Shown: piece after piece, positions 7,446-16,060 of the stretch
Layout of the letters: each line of letters starts with the position of its first letter
Numbering within the stretch: the stretch's first letter is position 1
Origin: Paenibacillus cremeus
GTDB taxonomy: Bacteria > Bacillota > Bacilli > Paenibacillales > NBRC-103111
Assembly (NCBI RefSeq): GCF_007786445.1
Contig: NZ_VNJI01000012.1
Span: 99,129 to 163,128 of the forward strand
DNA length: 64,000 nucleotides
Direction: 5' to 3'
Position numbers and translations under genes: made by a program
Notes under the pieces: model-generated
What the model saw: only the letters and a program-made list of their open reading frames with translations
What the model was told of the DNA's origin: nothing
Databases searched by the model: none

Positions 7446-9449
7446 TTATTTCAACAATTGCTTAACTTGAGCTACAACATTGTCCACGGTGAAGCCGTAC
7501 TCGCGGATGACAACAGGTCCTGGTGCGGATGCGCCAAACTTGTTGATGCCGAGCACGCTACCTTGGTCTCCGACATAACGCTCCCAGCCGAACGAATGAC
7601 CCATTTCTACAGCCAGTCGGGCTTTCACGTCCGGAAGAATAACGGAATCCTTGTACTCCTGCGACTGCTTATCGAACAGCTCCCAGCTTGGCATACTGAT
7701 GACGCGTACTGCAACGCCTTCTTCAGCCAGCTGCTTCTGAGCGGCAACCGCCAGCTGCACTTCCGTACCTGTCGCGATAATTTGCGCTTGCGGCTTGCCG
7801 CCTGGCGCATCGGAGAGTACATAAGCGCCGCGTTCAACCGCGCCGTCTTCAGTGCCTGCAAGCGTTGGAGCCGCTTGACGGGAGAAGACCAGGGCAACCG
7901 GACCGCGCTTGTTCGCTGCGGCATAACGCCATGCGGCAGCCGATTCGTTGCCGTCCGCCGGACGAATCACAGTGATGCCTGGAATGACGCGAAGCGCCGC
8001 CAGCTGCTCGATCGGCTCATGCGTTGGGCCGTCTTCGCCGACGCCGATGCTGTCGTGTGTAAAGACGTAGATCGCCGGTACGCCCATAATGGATGCCAGA
8101 CGAATCGCCGGACGCAGGTAGTCGGAGAACACGAAGAACGTACCGCCGAACACCTTCAGACCGCCATGCAGCAGCATGCCGTTGACAGCCGCGCCCATGC
8201 CGAATTCACGAACCCCGTAGTAGATGTTACGGCCGCTGTAATCATTAGCCGTCATCACGCCCAGGCCCTTCATGTGCGTCATTGTGGAGGACTCCAGGTC
8301 CGCCGAACCGCCGACGAGCGCAGGCGTATTCTTAGCGATCGCGTTCAGCGCGATTCCCGATGCCGTACGCGTACCCTTCTCGGCGGAGATGTCCGCAGGA
8401 ATATCTGCATCCCAGCCCTCAGGCAGATCGCCCTTGACCGCGGTATCAAACTGCTTAGCCAGCTCCGGATAAGCCTTGGCATAGTCAGCGTACAATTGCG
8501 TCCATGCCTCGTAAGATTGAATGCCCTTTTGCTTCACGTCGGCAAAATGCTTCCGCACTTCATCCGGTACGTAGAAATGCTGCGTATCGTCCCAGCCGTA
8601 CGCTTTTTTCGTCAGCGCCACTTCGTCTACACCCAGCGGGGAGCCGTGAGGGCCGACGTGACCGCCTTTACCCGCTTTGTTCGGGCTGCCGTAGCCGATG
8701 ACCGTCTTCACTTCGATCAGCGTCGGACGGTAATCCGCTTGAGCTTCCAGCACCGACTTGTGGAGCGCATCCAGATCGTTGCCGTCTTCCACGCGCAGCA
8801 CTTGCCAGCCGTAGCCTTCAAAGCGCTTCGCTACATTTTCGGAGAACGAAAGGTTCAGCTCGCCGTCGAGCGAAATATCGTTGGAATCGTACAGCACGAT
8901 CAATTTGCCAAGCTTCAAATGTCCTGCCAACGATGCGGACTCCGAGGAGATCCCTTCCATTAAGTCGCCGTCGCCGCAAATAACATAAGTATAGTGATCG
9001 ATCAGATTAAACTGATCGCGGTTATATACACCAGCCAAGTGAGCTTCCGCCATAGCCATACCTACCGCCATACCGAAGCCTTGTCCAAGTGGGCCAGTTG
9101 TAGCATCTACGCCTGCTGTGTGTCCAACCTCTGGGTGACCTGGGGTCAAGCTGCCCCATTGACGGAAGTTTTTCAGCTCTTCCATCGGCAGATCATAGCC
9201 GCTCAAGTGAAGCAGGCTGTACAGCAGCATCGAGCCGTGTCCGGCAGACAGCACAAAGCGGTCGCGGTTAATCCACGTCGGTTGGTCCGGATTATGCTTC
9301 ATAACTTTTGCGTACAGCTCATAGCCCATCGGCGCAGCGCCCATCGGCATGCCCGGATGGCCGGATTTCGCTTTTTCCACCGCATCGATGGAAAGCGTAC
9401 GGATCGTATCGATGGATAGTTGTTCGATCGTTTTGTTAGTTACGGTCAT
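7446..9449 (-). CDS. tkt: Transketolase
   Basis: Thiamine-diphosphate enzyme of the non-oxidative pentose phosphate pathway, transferring two-carbon ketol units between sugar phosphates. 667 residues. Visible are the substrate-loop motif [20 protein letters not shown], the diphosphate-binding motif [19 protein letters not shown] closing on SNDISLDGE, and the pyrimidine-domain region with [17 protein letters not shown]. The ATG at 9449 (MTVTNKT) follows AGGAGG; the frame is open upstream but not supported. Confidence 0.97.
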   Translation of the reverse strand: MTVTNKTIEQLSIDTIRTLSIDAVEKAKSGHPGMPMGAAPMGYELYAKVMKHNPDQPTWINRDRFVLSAGHGSMLLYSLLHLSGYDLPMEELKNFRQWGSLTPGHPEVGHTAGVDATTGPLGQGFGMAVGMAMAEAHLAGVYNRDQFNLIDHYTYVICGDGDLMEGISSESASLAGHLKLGKLIVLYDSNDISLDGELNLSFSENVAKRFEGYGWQVLRVEDGNDLDALHKSVLEAQADYRPTLIEVKTVIGYGSPNKAGKGGHVGPHGSPLGVDEVALTKKAYGWDDTQHFYVPDEVRKHFADVKQKGIQSYEAWTQLYADYAKAYPELAKQFDTAVKGDLPEGWDADIPADISAEKGTRTASGIALNAIAKNTPALVGGSADLESSTMTHMKGLGVMTANDYSGRNIYYGVREFGMGAAVNGMLLHGGLKVFGGTFFVFSDYLRPAIRLASIMGVPAIYVFTHDSIGVGEDGPTHEPIEQLAALRVIPGITVIRPADGNESAAAWRYAAANKRGPVALVFSRQAAPTLAGTEDGAVERGAYVLSDAPGGKPQAQIIATGTEVQLAVAAQKQLAEEGVAVRVISMPSWELFDKQSQEYKDSVILPDVKARLAVEMGHSFGWERYVGDQGSVLGINKFGASAPGPVVIREYGFTVDNVVAQVKQLLK

Positions 9450-9593
9450 TGTAATCCTCCTACGTAAGGTTTGCTGGCGCACACGATCACGCTTGTCCCT
9501 AAAGTTACTGTCCACCATATATTCGAAAAACAGCGCCACAATATGGATTGTTCACGTGTGCATAAATTATTGTCCTTCGCTTTAACTTGCCTT

Positions 9594-9622
9594 ATTGTAC
9601 CACTGTCCGTCACAGTTTGCCA
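9594..9622 (-). promoter_or_regulatory. Candidate promoter of tkt with a palindrome in the spacer
   Basis: The 380 bp between the divergent tkt and GGDEF genes hold no further coding sequence I can support. On the minus strand TACAAT (-10, 9594-9599) lies 17 bp from TGGCAA (-35, 9617-9622). The spacer contains ACTGT-5 bp-ACAGT, a possible operator. This would give tkt a leader of roughly 140 nt. The -35 is poor. Confidence 0.4.
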
Positions 9623-9829
9623 TATCCAACCTGTAAACATACAAAAACAATAAACTTCTTTTTGAGCAAATCCTAAGCCAGCCCGTCGCCAATCCCCATG
9701 AACAAATCATTTTGAAAAAAAAGCTTTCGGTCGAAGGAATTAATTCATCCTTGTCGAAATATTAGGTTGTCGATCAACACTTCCATGAAATCCCATCCGG
9801 CCGACGCATCTTTTGTTTAGGAGTCTGCC

Positions 9830-10939
9830 ATGAATCATACGCTGCAACAGTTAGCCAATACGCGCCAAACGTATCGAAACATGCTGAACCTGTACTGGCT
9901 GACCATTTTGTTGACCGCCGCTTTCGAATACGCCCTGCATGATAATGAAGCCCCACAGATGTTTCTAGCTCCGCTGGTTCTGCAAGCTTTCGGGCTTGCC
10001 GCCGTTACCGGAGTGGCCGAGATGCTGTACCGATACCGGAAAATGCAAAGCGATTACCTGCTCATTTTTACCGGCATGATCTACGCTTCTTCCATTATTC
10101 TGATGAATCCTTCCATCGGCATCGTGCCGGCCATTTACATTTTCCCGATTTTGACGTCGGTGCTTTCCTTTAATCGAAAAAAGATTGTCGCCGCCTTCAT
10201 CATGATTCTTCTCTCCTTTGGGCTCCTCTACACGGCAAGCCCCGAGCTTCGAGAAGCTATGCACCCGATTCATATCATCGGCCTGCTGTTTCTTTATATC
10301 GGTGTGACCGTCATCGCTTTCACCATCAGCAGCAGCGGGATCGAGCTGTTAAACAACCTCAATCTCACGACCGTAGCCAAACAGGAGCTGCTCGTCAAAA
10401 ATATTATTATGGACAAGCTCTCCAAAATCGATGCACTGACCGATCTGTACAATCACAAGACCTTTCATGAATACATTGAAAAGCTGATTGAGCAATGCGA
10501 GGATAACAAGCTCTCCATGCAGCTCGCGATTATCGATATCGATAATTTCAAAACCATTAACGATACATATGGACACTGGGTCGGAGATGTGATTCTCACT
10601 CGGGTGGCCGGCATTTTGAAGGACACGGTGACGCCCAACGATTTCGTAGCCCGCTATGGGGGCGAAGAATTTGCCGTCATTTTTACGGAAAAATCACTCG
10701 ACGAAGCGTATCGTATCGCCGAGCAAATCCGCCATCAGCTCGCAATTACCTTACATCCGGAATTGGATAGCCAAGCGGCCACGATCAGCATAGGGCTGCA
10801 GGATTATGTAAAGGGGATCGGCAAGGAACGGCTGTTCAAAGGGGCTGACAGCTCGCTGTATACAGCCAAACGGACCGGCAAAAACAAAACCGTCGCCCAA
10901 ACCGCAGGAAGCGGAGAGCTCGGGGTGTACAGCATATAG
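9830..10939 (+). CDS. Membrane-anchored GGDEF protein, probable diguanylate cyclase
   Basis: 369 residues. The first 190 carry about six hydrophobic membrane segments (for example LLIFTGMIYASSIILM and VPAIYIFPILTSV) with no recognised sensory domain. From about 200 to 360 is a complete GGDEF domain: DALTDLYNHKTFHEY, DIDNFKTINDTYGHWVGD, and active-site YGGEEFAVIF. It should condense two GTP to cyclic di-GMP. The inhibitory RxxD site normally five residues before GGEEF reads TPND here, so product inhibition is probably lost. AGGAG lies six bases before the ATG. Confidence 0.9.
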   Translation: MNHTLQQLANTRQTYRNMLNLYWLTILLTAAFEYALHDNEAPQMFLAPLVLQAFGLAAVTGVAEMLYRYRKMQSDYLLIFTGMIYASSIILMNPSIGIVPAIYIFPILTSVLSFNRKKIVAAFIMILLSFGLLYTASPELREAMHPIHIIGLLFLYIGVTVIAFTISSSGIELLNNLNLTTVAKQELLVKNIIMDKLSKIDALTDLYNHKTFHEYIEKLIEQCEDNKLSMQLAIIDIDNFKTINDTYGHWVGDVILTRVAGILKDTVTPNDFVARYGGEEFAVIFTEKSLDEAYRIAEQIRHQLAITLHPELDSQAATISIGLQDYVKGIGKERLFKGADSSLYTAKRTGKNKTVAQTAGSGELGVYSI

Positions 10940-10940
10940 C

Positions 10941-10988
10941 AAAAACGGCAGCGCTGCGAGTATTCCTCGCCTGCGCTGCCGTTTTTTC
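10941..10988. terminator. Bidirectional terminator between the GGDEF and purU genes
   Basis: AAAAACGGCAGCGC pairs with GCGCTGCCGTTTTTT, giving T runs on both strands for two convergent genes. Confidence 0.9.
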
Positions 10989-11003
10989 AACACTCATAAA
11001 CCT

Positions 11004-11900
11004 TTAGCTAAACACAACCGTCTTGTTCTGATGCACGATGACACGGTCTTCTACATGCCACGCCACCGCACGCGCCAGCACCGTTCGTTCGATATGGCGA
11101 CCGATGCGTTTCAAATCCTCCACGTTATCACGATGGCTCACCCGCTGAACGTCCTGCTCAATAATCGGCCCGCCGTCCAGCTCCTCCGTGACGTAGTGCG
11201 CCGTGGCGCCGATGATTTTCACACCTCGGTTATAAGCTTGCGCATAAGGCTTACCGCCGACGAACGCCGGCAAGAAGGAATGATGAATATTAATAATCCG
11301 GTTCGGATAATGCTCAATGAACTTCGGTGAAATAATCTGCATATACCGCGCTAAAATGACCACATCCACTTGGGCGCCGGTCACCAGCTCCATCTGCTGC
11401 CGCTCCGCCTCCGCCTTCGTATCCGACGTCACCGGGATATGGTAGTACGGAATGCCGAGCGGCTCCACCAGCTCACGCATATCGTTATGATTGCTGATGA
11501 CCATGGCGATGTCCGCGTCCAGATCACCCGACTGCCAGTGCCAGAGCAGCTCCAGCAGCGCATGGTCTTCCTTGGAGACGAAGATCGCCAAACGCTTTTT
11601 CCGGCTCGCTCTCGTAATGCTCCACTGCATTTGGAACTTGTCCGCCACTTGGGCGAAGTCGGCCTTCAGCTGATCGCGGCGCTCATGCAGGCCTTCGAGG
11701 TCGAATTCGATCCGGATGAAGAAGAGACCGCCTTCTGGGTCCATCGTGTATTGATCGGATTGAACGATGTTCGCTCCGTATTCATATAAAAACCGGGAAA
11801 CCGCAGCGACGATACCAGGCTGATCCGGGCAGGATACCAGCATGCGGGCGCGGTTGTACAGGCTAATGCTTTTGGATTTCGGTGTGACTTTCGGAATCAT
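11004..11900 (-). CDS. purU: Formyltetrahydrofolate deformylase
   Basis: Hydrolyses 10-formyl-THF to THF and formate, balancing one-carbon pools and supplying formate for purine synthesis. 298 residues: an N-terminal ACT domain (RMLVSCPDQPGIVAAVSRFL, about 18-40) and a formyltransferase-fold catalytic domain with NIHHSFLPAFVGGKPY, GATAHYVTEELDGGPIIEQD and VSHRD, which contain the conserved Asn/His/Asp catalytic set. The length is usual for the family. It converges on the GGDEF gene and lies 42 bp downstream of the endonuclease IV gene, so the two may be cotranscribed. Confidence 0.95.
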   Translation of the reverse strand: MIPKVTPKSKSISLYNRARMLVSCPDQPGIVAAVSRFLYEYGANIVQSDQYTMDPEGGLFFIRIEFDLEGLHERRDQLKADFAQVADKFQMQWSITRASRKKRLAIFVSKEDHALLELLWHWQSGDLDADIAMVISNHNDMRELVEPLGIPYYHIPVTSDTKAEAERQQMELVTGAQVDVVILARYMQIISPKFIEHYPNRIINIHHSFLPAFVGGKPYAQAYNRGVKIIGATAHYVTEELDGGPIIEQDVQRVSHRDNVEDLKRIGRHIERTVLARAVAWHVEDRVIVHQNKTVVFS

Positions 11901-11942
11901 CTTTGCGTTCTACCCCTTTGGCAACGGTCTACAAGCTACAAA

Positions 11943-13070
11943 CTAAACGGTGGCAAACAAGTGCTCGCCTGCAAACCAAGCGGTCAAGCGCTGGTTCACC
12001 TGCTCTTCGCTAAGCTCCGGGAACAAGCTTTTGGCAAGGATCAAATCGTAGAGGCGCTCCATTGGCTCGCGACCGTCCGCTTTTTTTGCTTTGGCATCAG
12101 TCTTGAGCACTTCCCACGTCTGCAGGACGAAGTCGCGCGAATGCAATTCTTGCTTCGTAAAGAAATGGCCCAGCTTCTCCACATCCGACAGGAATTCTTC
12201 ACCGAAGCGATCCTTGACCGTGCCGCTTAATAAAGCAATTTCCGTCTCATACATTGGACGCTGCGTGTTGTCGTCTTTGCCGATCCATGGGGTTTCCAAA
12301 ATAAACGGCAAATGCTTCAGCTTCTCATGATGCACTACGCCATGCATCGCTTTAAAGCCGATCCAGCCGGCACCCACAGGGGCATGACGGTCCTTCCCTG
12401 CGCCACGAGGGTTCTTACTGTCGTTCAAGTGAACAACCGCCAAACGGTTCAAGCCCACAATACGGTCGAACTGCTCCAGCACGCCATCTAGATCGTTCAC
12501 GATATCATAGCCGGCGTCGTTCACGTGGCAAGTATCCAAGCAAACCGTCAGCTTGCCATTATCTTCGACCTTCTCGATAATAGATGCCAGCTCCTCGAAG
12601 CTGCGTCCGATCTCCGTTCCTTTGCCGGCCATCGTTTCGAGTGCAATATTCACGTCGGTGTCTTTTACACCGGCCAGCACTTCGTTCAAGCCCTCGGCAA
12701 TCCGTGTGATGCCGTACTCCGCATCCTTATCCGTGTACGCGCCCGGATGCAGCACAATCTGCTTAACGCCCAAATAGTTCGTGCGGCGAATTTCCTCTTG
12801 CAAAAATCGAACCGCTAGCTCGAATGTATCTTCTTTATAGGATCCGAGATTAATAATATAAGGGGCATGGACGATAATTTCACCGATCCCATGCTTCTCC
12901 ATCACAGCTTTGCCTTCTTCGATGTATTGGTTTTCAATCGGCTTGCGGCGCGTGTTTTGCGGCGCTCCCGTATAAATCATAAATGTGCCCGAGCCATAGG
13001 AAACAGCCTCTTCAGCCGCATTCAGCAGACCCTTGTCCGAAAACGAAACGTGCGATCCGATTCTAATCAT
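11943..13070 (-). CDS. nfo: Endonuclease IV (deoxyribonuclease IV) with a C-terminal extension
   Basis: AP endonuclease of base-excision repair, cutting 5' to abasic sites. The TIM-barrel metal ligands are all visible: [62 protein letters not shown] and [11 protein letters not shown], which together hold the three zinc ions. The barrel ends near residue 290. Typical members are about 280-300 residues; this one has a further stretch of about 80 ([16 protein letters not shown] through [16 protein letters not shown]) that looks helical and is not part of the usual fold. AAAGGAG lies before the ATG. Confidence 0.92.
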   Translation of the reverse strand: MIRIGSHVSFSDKGLLNAAEEAVSYGSGTFMIYTGAPQNTRRKPIENQYIEEGKAVMEKHGIGEIIVHAPYIINLGSYKEDTFELAVRFLQEEIRRTNYLGVKQIVLHPGAYTDKDAEYGITRIAEGLNEVLAGVKDTDVNIALETMAGKGTEIGRSFEELASIIEKVEDNGKLTVCLDTCHVNDAGYDIVNDLDGVLEQFDRIVGLNRLAVVHLNDSKNPRGAGKDRHAPVGAGWIGFKAMHGVVHHEKLKHLPFILETPWIGKDDNTQRPMYETEIALLSGTVKDRFGEEFLSDVEKLGHFFTKQELHSRDFVLQTWEVLKTDAKAKKADGREPMERLYDLILAKSLFPELSEEQVNQRLTAWFAGEHLFATV

Positions 13071-13250
13071 AACCGGGAATCACTCCTTTATTTTTCACTT
13101 CTATCTATTCTACTAGGATTGCCACAAGAAATCTAGAATAAGCAGTCCCTCGAGCAATGCCTATTCGTGGAAGCTTAAATCCCGCGAGCTCCAAGGTGCA
13201 TTTTCCCCGGGCTGAAAATAAGGTATAATAAGGGTGAGGTGAGCTAGTCT

Positions 13251-13685
13251 ATGAATGCCGTACATACGGGGTTTATGTGGTTTATTATATTCTGGGTGTT
13301 TGTTCTATTGTTTATGATGTCGGTCGGCGGGTACTTTATGTTCCGCAAGTTCTTCAAGGTGCTTCCGCGAGAGGATGGCAAATCGACGCTCGATTGGCAA
13401 AATCATTACGTCGAATCCTCCCGCCACCTATGGAACGACGAAGCCAAAGCGTTTCTAGACATGCTGGTCGAGCCCGTACCTACCCCATTTCGAGATATAG
13501 CCAAGCACTCCATTGCAGCCAGGATCGGACAAGTCGCATTGGAGGATAAAGCCACCGCCGTGACGCAGGATCACTGCATCCGAGGGTACATCCTGGCCAC
13601 GCCCAAACGCGATTACAAGAGCTTAACGTCGTATCTCGACAAAAAGCAAATCGATTATACCGCCTACAGGCACCTGCTTCAGTAA
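13251..13685 (+). CDS. DUF2621 family membrane-anchored protein (YneK-like)
   Basis: 144 residues: one N-terminal membrane segment (FIIFWVFVLLFMMSVGGYFM), then a cytoplasmic domain with GKSTLDWQNHYVESSRHLW, FRDIAKHSIAARIGQVALE and QDHCIRGYILATPKRDYKS. I match this to the DUF2621 family of Bacillales (B. subtilis YneK) from memory. Function is unknown. A TATAAT at 13224-13229 and GAGGTGAG just before the ATG support expression as a single gene, which ends at a terminator shared with the convergent SLH gene. Confidence 0.8.
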   Translation: MNAVHTGFMWFIIFWVFVLLFMMSVGGYFMFRKFFKVLPREDGKSTLDWQNHYVESSRHLWNDEAKAFLDMLVEPVPTPFRDIAKHSIAARIGQVALEDKATAVTQDHCIRGYILATPKRDYKSLTSYLDKKQIDYTAYRHLLQ

Positions 13686-13737
13686 AAAAAAGGCTGCCCG
13701 GAACTCCCGAAACGGAAGAACCGGACGGCCTTTTTGT
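13686..13737. terminator. Bidirectional terminator between the DUF2621 and SLH genes
   Basis: AAAAAAAGGCTGCCCGG pairs with CCGGACGGCCTTTTT, serving two convergent genes. Confidence 0.85.
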
Positions 13738-13750
13738 CTTGTTCGCGTGG

Positions 13751-15169
13751 TTACTTCTTTTTCTTCGGCTCCTCATCCAGCAGCTTGACGGAGAGCGTAG
13801 CCTTCATTTCGCCGCCCGCATTCGGATTGATGTTCCGCTGCTGCGAGCGCAGCCCGACGATCGACACGGTGCTGACCGGAAGCGTGAGCGGCAGCTCTTC
13901 CTGCTTCACGAAGGCGATGCGGCCATCCAAAATGATGTACAGATCCACCTTCTCCTGCGATTTGAGATCCACCGTCAAATATTTCTTCCCTTTTGGCTGT
14001 ACAGCCGCCTCCAGCTCGCCATAGTTCCGCAAGTCCTTCACGATCACGCCTTTGTCATCAAAATAATCCCGCACCCGAATGGTCGATTTATCCGACCAAG
14101 TCGTATCCGCCGCATTCCCTTCAGGGCTGCCCGGCTGGATTACATCGCTGTCCGGGTTATTGCTAAACCCGCCCGTTCCTGTGCTCGGGTAGCCGCCAGC
14201 ATCTGACCCAGTCCCCGCTCCCCCGGCGCCTGTCGGATTGCTTGCGGTCGATCCGGCAGCATTCAAGTCGATCGAAGTGTAATCGTACAACCAGTTGTTC
14301 CGCTTCAAATAGTTATAAATCCGCTCCAGAATCGTCACCGCTTCCGCACGCGTTACTGCATCCTTAGGGCGGAAATAGCCATCGTTATTCGGGGTCATGA
14401 TCCCGCTTCCGCTCAGGCTGGCCAAAGCCTTCGCCTGCACATTCGATAGTTCGTCGTCTCCGAGCGAGCAATCAGCTCCATTGCTTCCAAGGGCTAGCAG
14501 GGTGAATACATCACTCGACTCCACATCCATAAGCCCGCTGGACGTATACCGCCCATCCGCCTTGGCCAATTCGTATTGAGCTGGATCTGTGAACATTTTG
14601 ACCGGAATATCCTTAAATGATGACACCACCGCACAAGCATCATTATCACTTAATCGGCGGTCCATCAGCCGGTTACCGAAGAACGCGTACAGCATCTGCG
14701 CCAGCTGCAGGCGAGTCAACTGCATTTCCGGACGGAAAGCCGTCTCCCCGTTCCGGTTAACCCCGTAGCCCCCGATCCGGAAGTCGGAGGTATAAATCCC
14801 CGAGATCGGCTGGTAAGCCCAATGCTGCGCCGGCACATCCGCAAAATAGGCCATTCGCTGCTGCGCATCCGAAGTTTGGTTAGGGCGGTATTTATCAAAC
14901 AGCCGATAGACCATCACGGTCCATTCCGACTTGTTAACCGGCTGATCCGGACGAAAGCGCCCGTCAGGGTAGCCGGTCAGCACCTGCTTGTCCGCCATGA
15001 GGCTAATGGCACGAAGCGCCCAAGCATACCGTCCGTCCACATCGGAGAAGCGTGTTTCCGCCCGCGTCACCGGTCCCGGCAGGAGTGAAAAGAACACGCT
15101 GACGATCAGCAGCATCGCTAGTATTCGACAAATAGAAGAAGTTCGTTTGATCAATTGCATTCCCTCCAT
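13751..15169 (-). CDS. SLH-domain cell-surface protein
   Basis: 472 residues with a signal peptide (basic KRTS, hydrophobic ILAMLLIVSVFFSLLPG, then a likely cleavage after TRA). Three S-layer homology repeats follow: about 40-100 (FSDVDGRYAWALRAISLM), about 110-175 (YFADVPAQHWAYQPISGIYT) and about 245-300 (GYFRPKDAVTRAEAVTILER). Next comes a Gly/Ser/Thr-rich linker (about 315-365) and a C-terminal beta-rich domain ending in a Lys run. SLH repeats bind pyruvylated secondary wall polymer, so the protein should sit on the outer wall. What the C-terminal domain does is not evident. AAAGGAG lies six bases before the ATG. Confidence 0.9.
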   Translation of the reverse strand: MEGMQLIKRTSSICRILAMLLIVSVFFSLLPGPVTRAETRFSDVDGRYAWALRAISLMADKQVLTGYPDGRFRPDQPVNKSEWTVMVYRLFDKYRPNQTSDAQQRMAYFADVPAQHWAYQPISGIYTSDFRIGGYGVNRNGETAFRPEMQLTRLQLAQMLYAFFGNRLMDRRLSDNDACAVVSSFKDIPVKMFTDPAQYELAKADGRYTSSGLMDVESSDVFTLLALGSNGADCSLGDDELSNVQAKALASLSGSGIMTPNNDGYFRPKDAVTRAEAVTILERIYNYLKRNNWLYDYTSIDLNAAGSTASNPTGAGGAGTGSDAGGYPSTGTGGFSNNPDSDVIQPGSPEGNAADTTWSDKSTIRVRDYFDDKGVIVKDLRNYGELEAAVQPKGKKYLTVDLKSQEKVDLYIILDGRIAFVKQEELPLTLPVSTVSIVGLRSQQRNINPNAGGEMKATLSVKLLDEEPKKKK

Positions 15170-15229
15170 TCACTTCTCCTTTTATCGGCTGAATGGGCGG
15201 AATTTATTACCTTTTTGGAAAAAGTCGAT

Positions 15230-15973
15230 CTACTCACCTGCGAGCAGCCGCTTCAAGCGATCCGGATAATCGGTGATGATACCGGACACCCCCGCCTCTA
15301 CCGCGCGCTGGAGATCGGTCAGCTCATTGATCGTATAAGGATAAACCTGCAAGCCATGCGCGAGCGCATCCTTCACATCCTCGGCCCCGATGAGACGAAA
15401 CTGCGGATGAAGCGAAAACACCCCGATGCCCGAGCCTTCCGCCATCTTGCGGTGCTGCGTAAAATTGGCTTCATACAGGAGCCCCGCCTTCAACTCCGGC
15501 AGCCGTTGCTTCAGCTCTTGAAGCAGTTTATGGTTAAACGACGAGACGACGACGCTCTGCAGCCGATCGTACTGCTCCAGCAGCTCTTTGAGCCGTACGA
15601 ATAGACGCTCGCTGAAGGGACATTTAATTTCCACATTGATCATGTACTCCACCGGCACCAGCTCGAAAACTTCCGCTAATGTCGGCAGCTTCTCTCCTGC
15701 AAACCGCTCGTGGTACCATCCGCCGGCGTCCAGCTTCTGCAGCTCCGCTACAGTCAGCTCCGCAATCCGTCCCTTACCGTTCGTTGTCCGGTCCACGGTA
15801 GCATCATGGCATACGATGAGCTCGCCGTCTGCCGACTCCTGCACGTCCAGCTCGATGGCCTCCGCCCCTTGCTCGAACGCTAAGGCAAACGCGGCCAGCG
15901 TATTTTCCGGCGCCGATCCCTTCGCCCCGCGGTGGCCAATAATAAGCGGCTGGTGCTTCGACCCAATTGTCAT
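15230..15973 (-). CDS. Glycerophosphodiester phosphodiesterase
   Basis: Hydrolyses glycerophosphodiesters from phospholipid turnover to glycerol 3-phosphate and an alcohol. 247 residues without a signal peptide, so cytoplasmic. The GDPD TIM-barrel signature is complete: GHRGAKGSAPENTLAAF (catalytic HR...EN), IELDVQESADGELIVCHD (metal Glu/Asp and catalytic His) and VEIKCPF. The gene reads the same way as the upstream YhgE-type gene, with an 87-bp gap. Confidence 0.93.
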   Translation of the reverse strand: MTIGSKHQPLIIGHRGAKGSAPENTLAAFALAFEQGAEAIELDVQESADGELIVCHDATVDRTTNGKGRIAELTVAELQKLDAGGWYHERFAGEKLPTLAEVFELVPVEYMINVEIKCPFSERLFVRLKELLEQYDRLQSVVVSSFNHKLLQELKQRLPELKAGLLYEANFTQHRKMAEGSGIGVFSLHPQFRLIGAEDVKDALAHGLQVYPYTINELTDLQRAVEAGVSGIITDYPDRLKRLLAGE

Positions 15974-16060
15974 GTCGTCTCCTCCAATTCATATTCGATG
16001 CTTCTGCATTTATTATCGGATTGAACTGGGGCAGGAAACAAGTGTAAAAAAGCGACACCT

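Noticed and set aside
7458..8963. 501-codon plus-strand frame opposite tkt
   Set aside because: Shadow of tkt, which has full thiamine-diphosphate motifs.
9450..9829. Riboswitch in the tkt leader
   Set aside because: Long leader, but no T-box, TPP or other recognisable riboswitch pattern was found.
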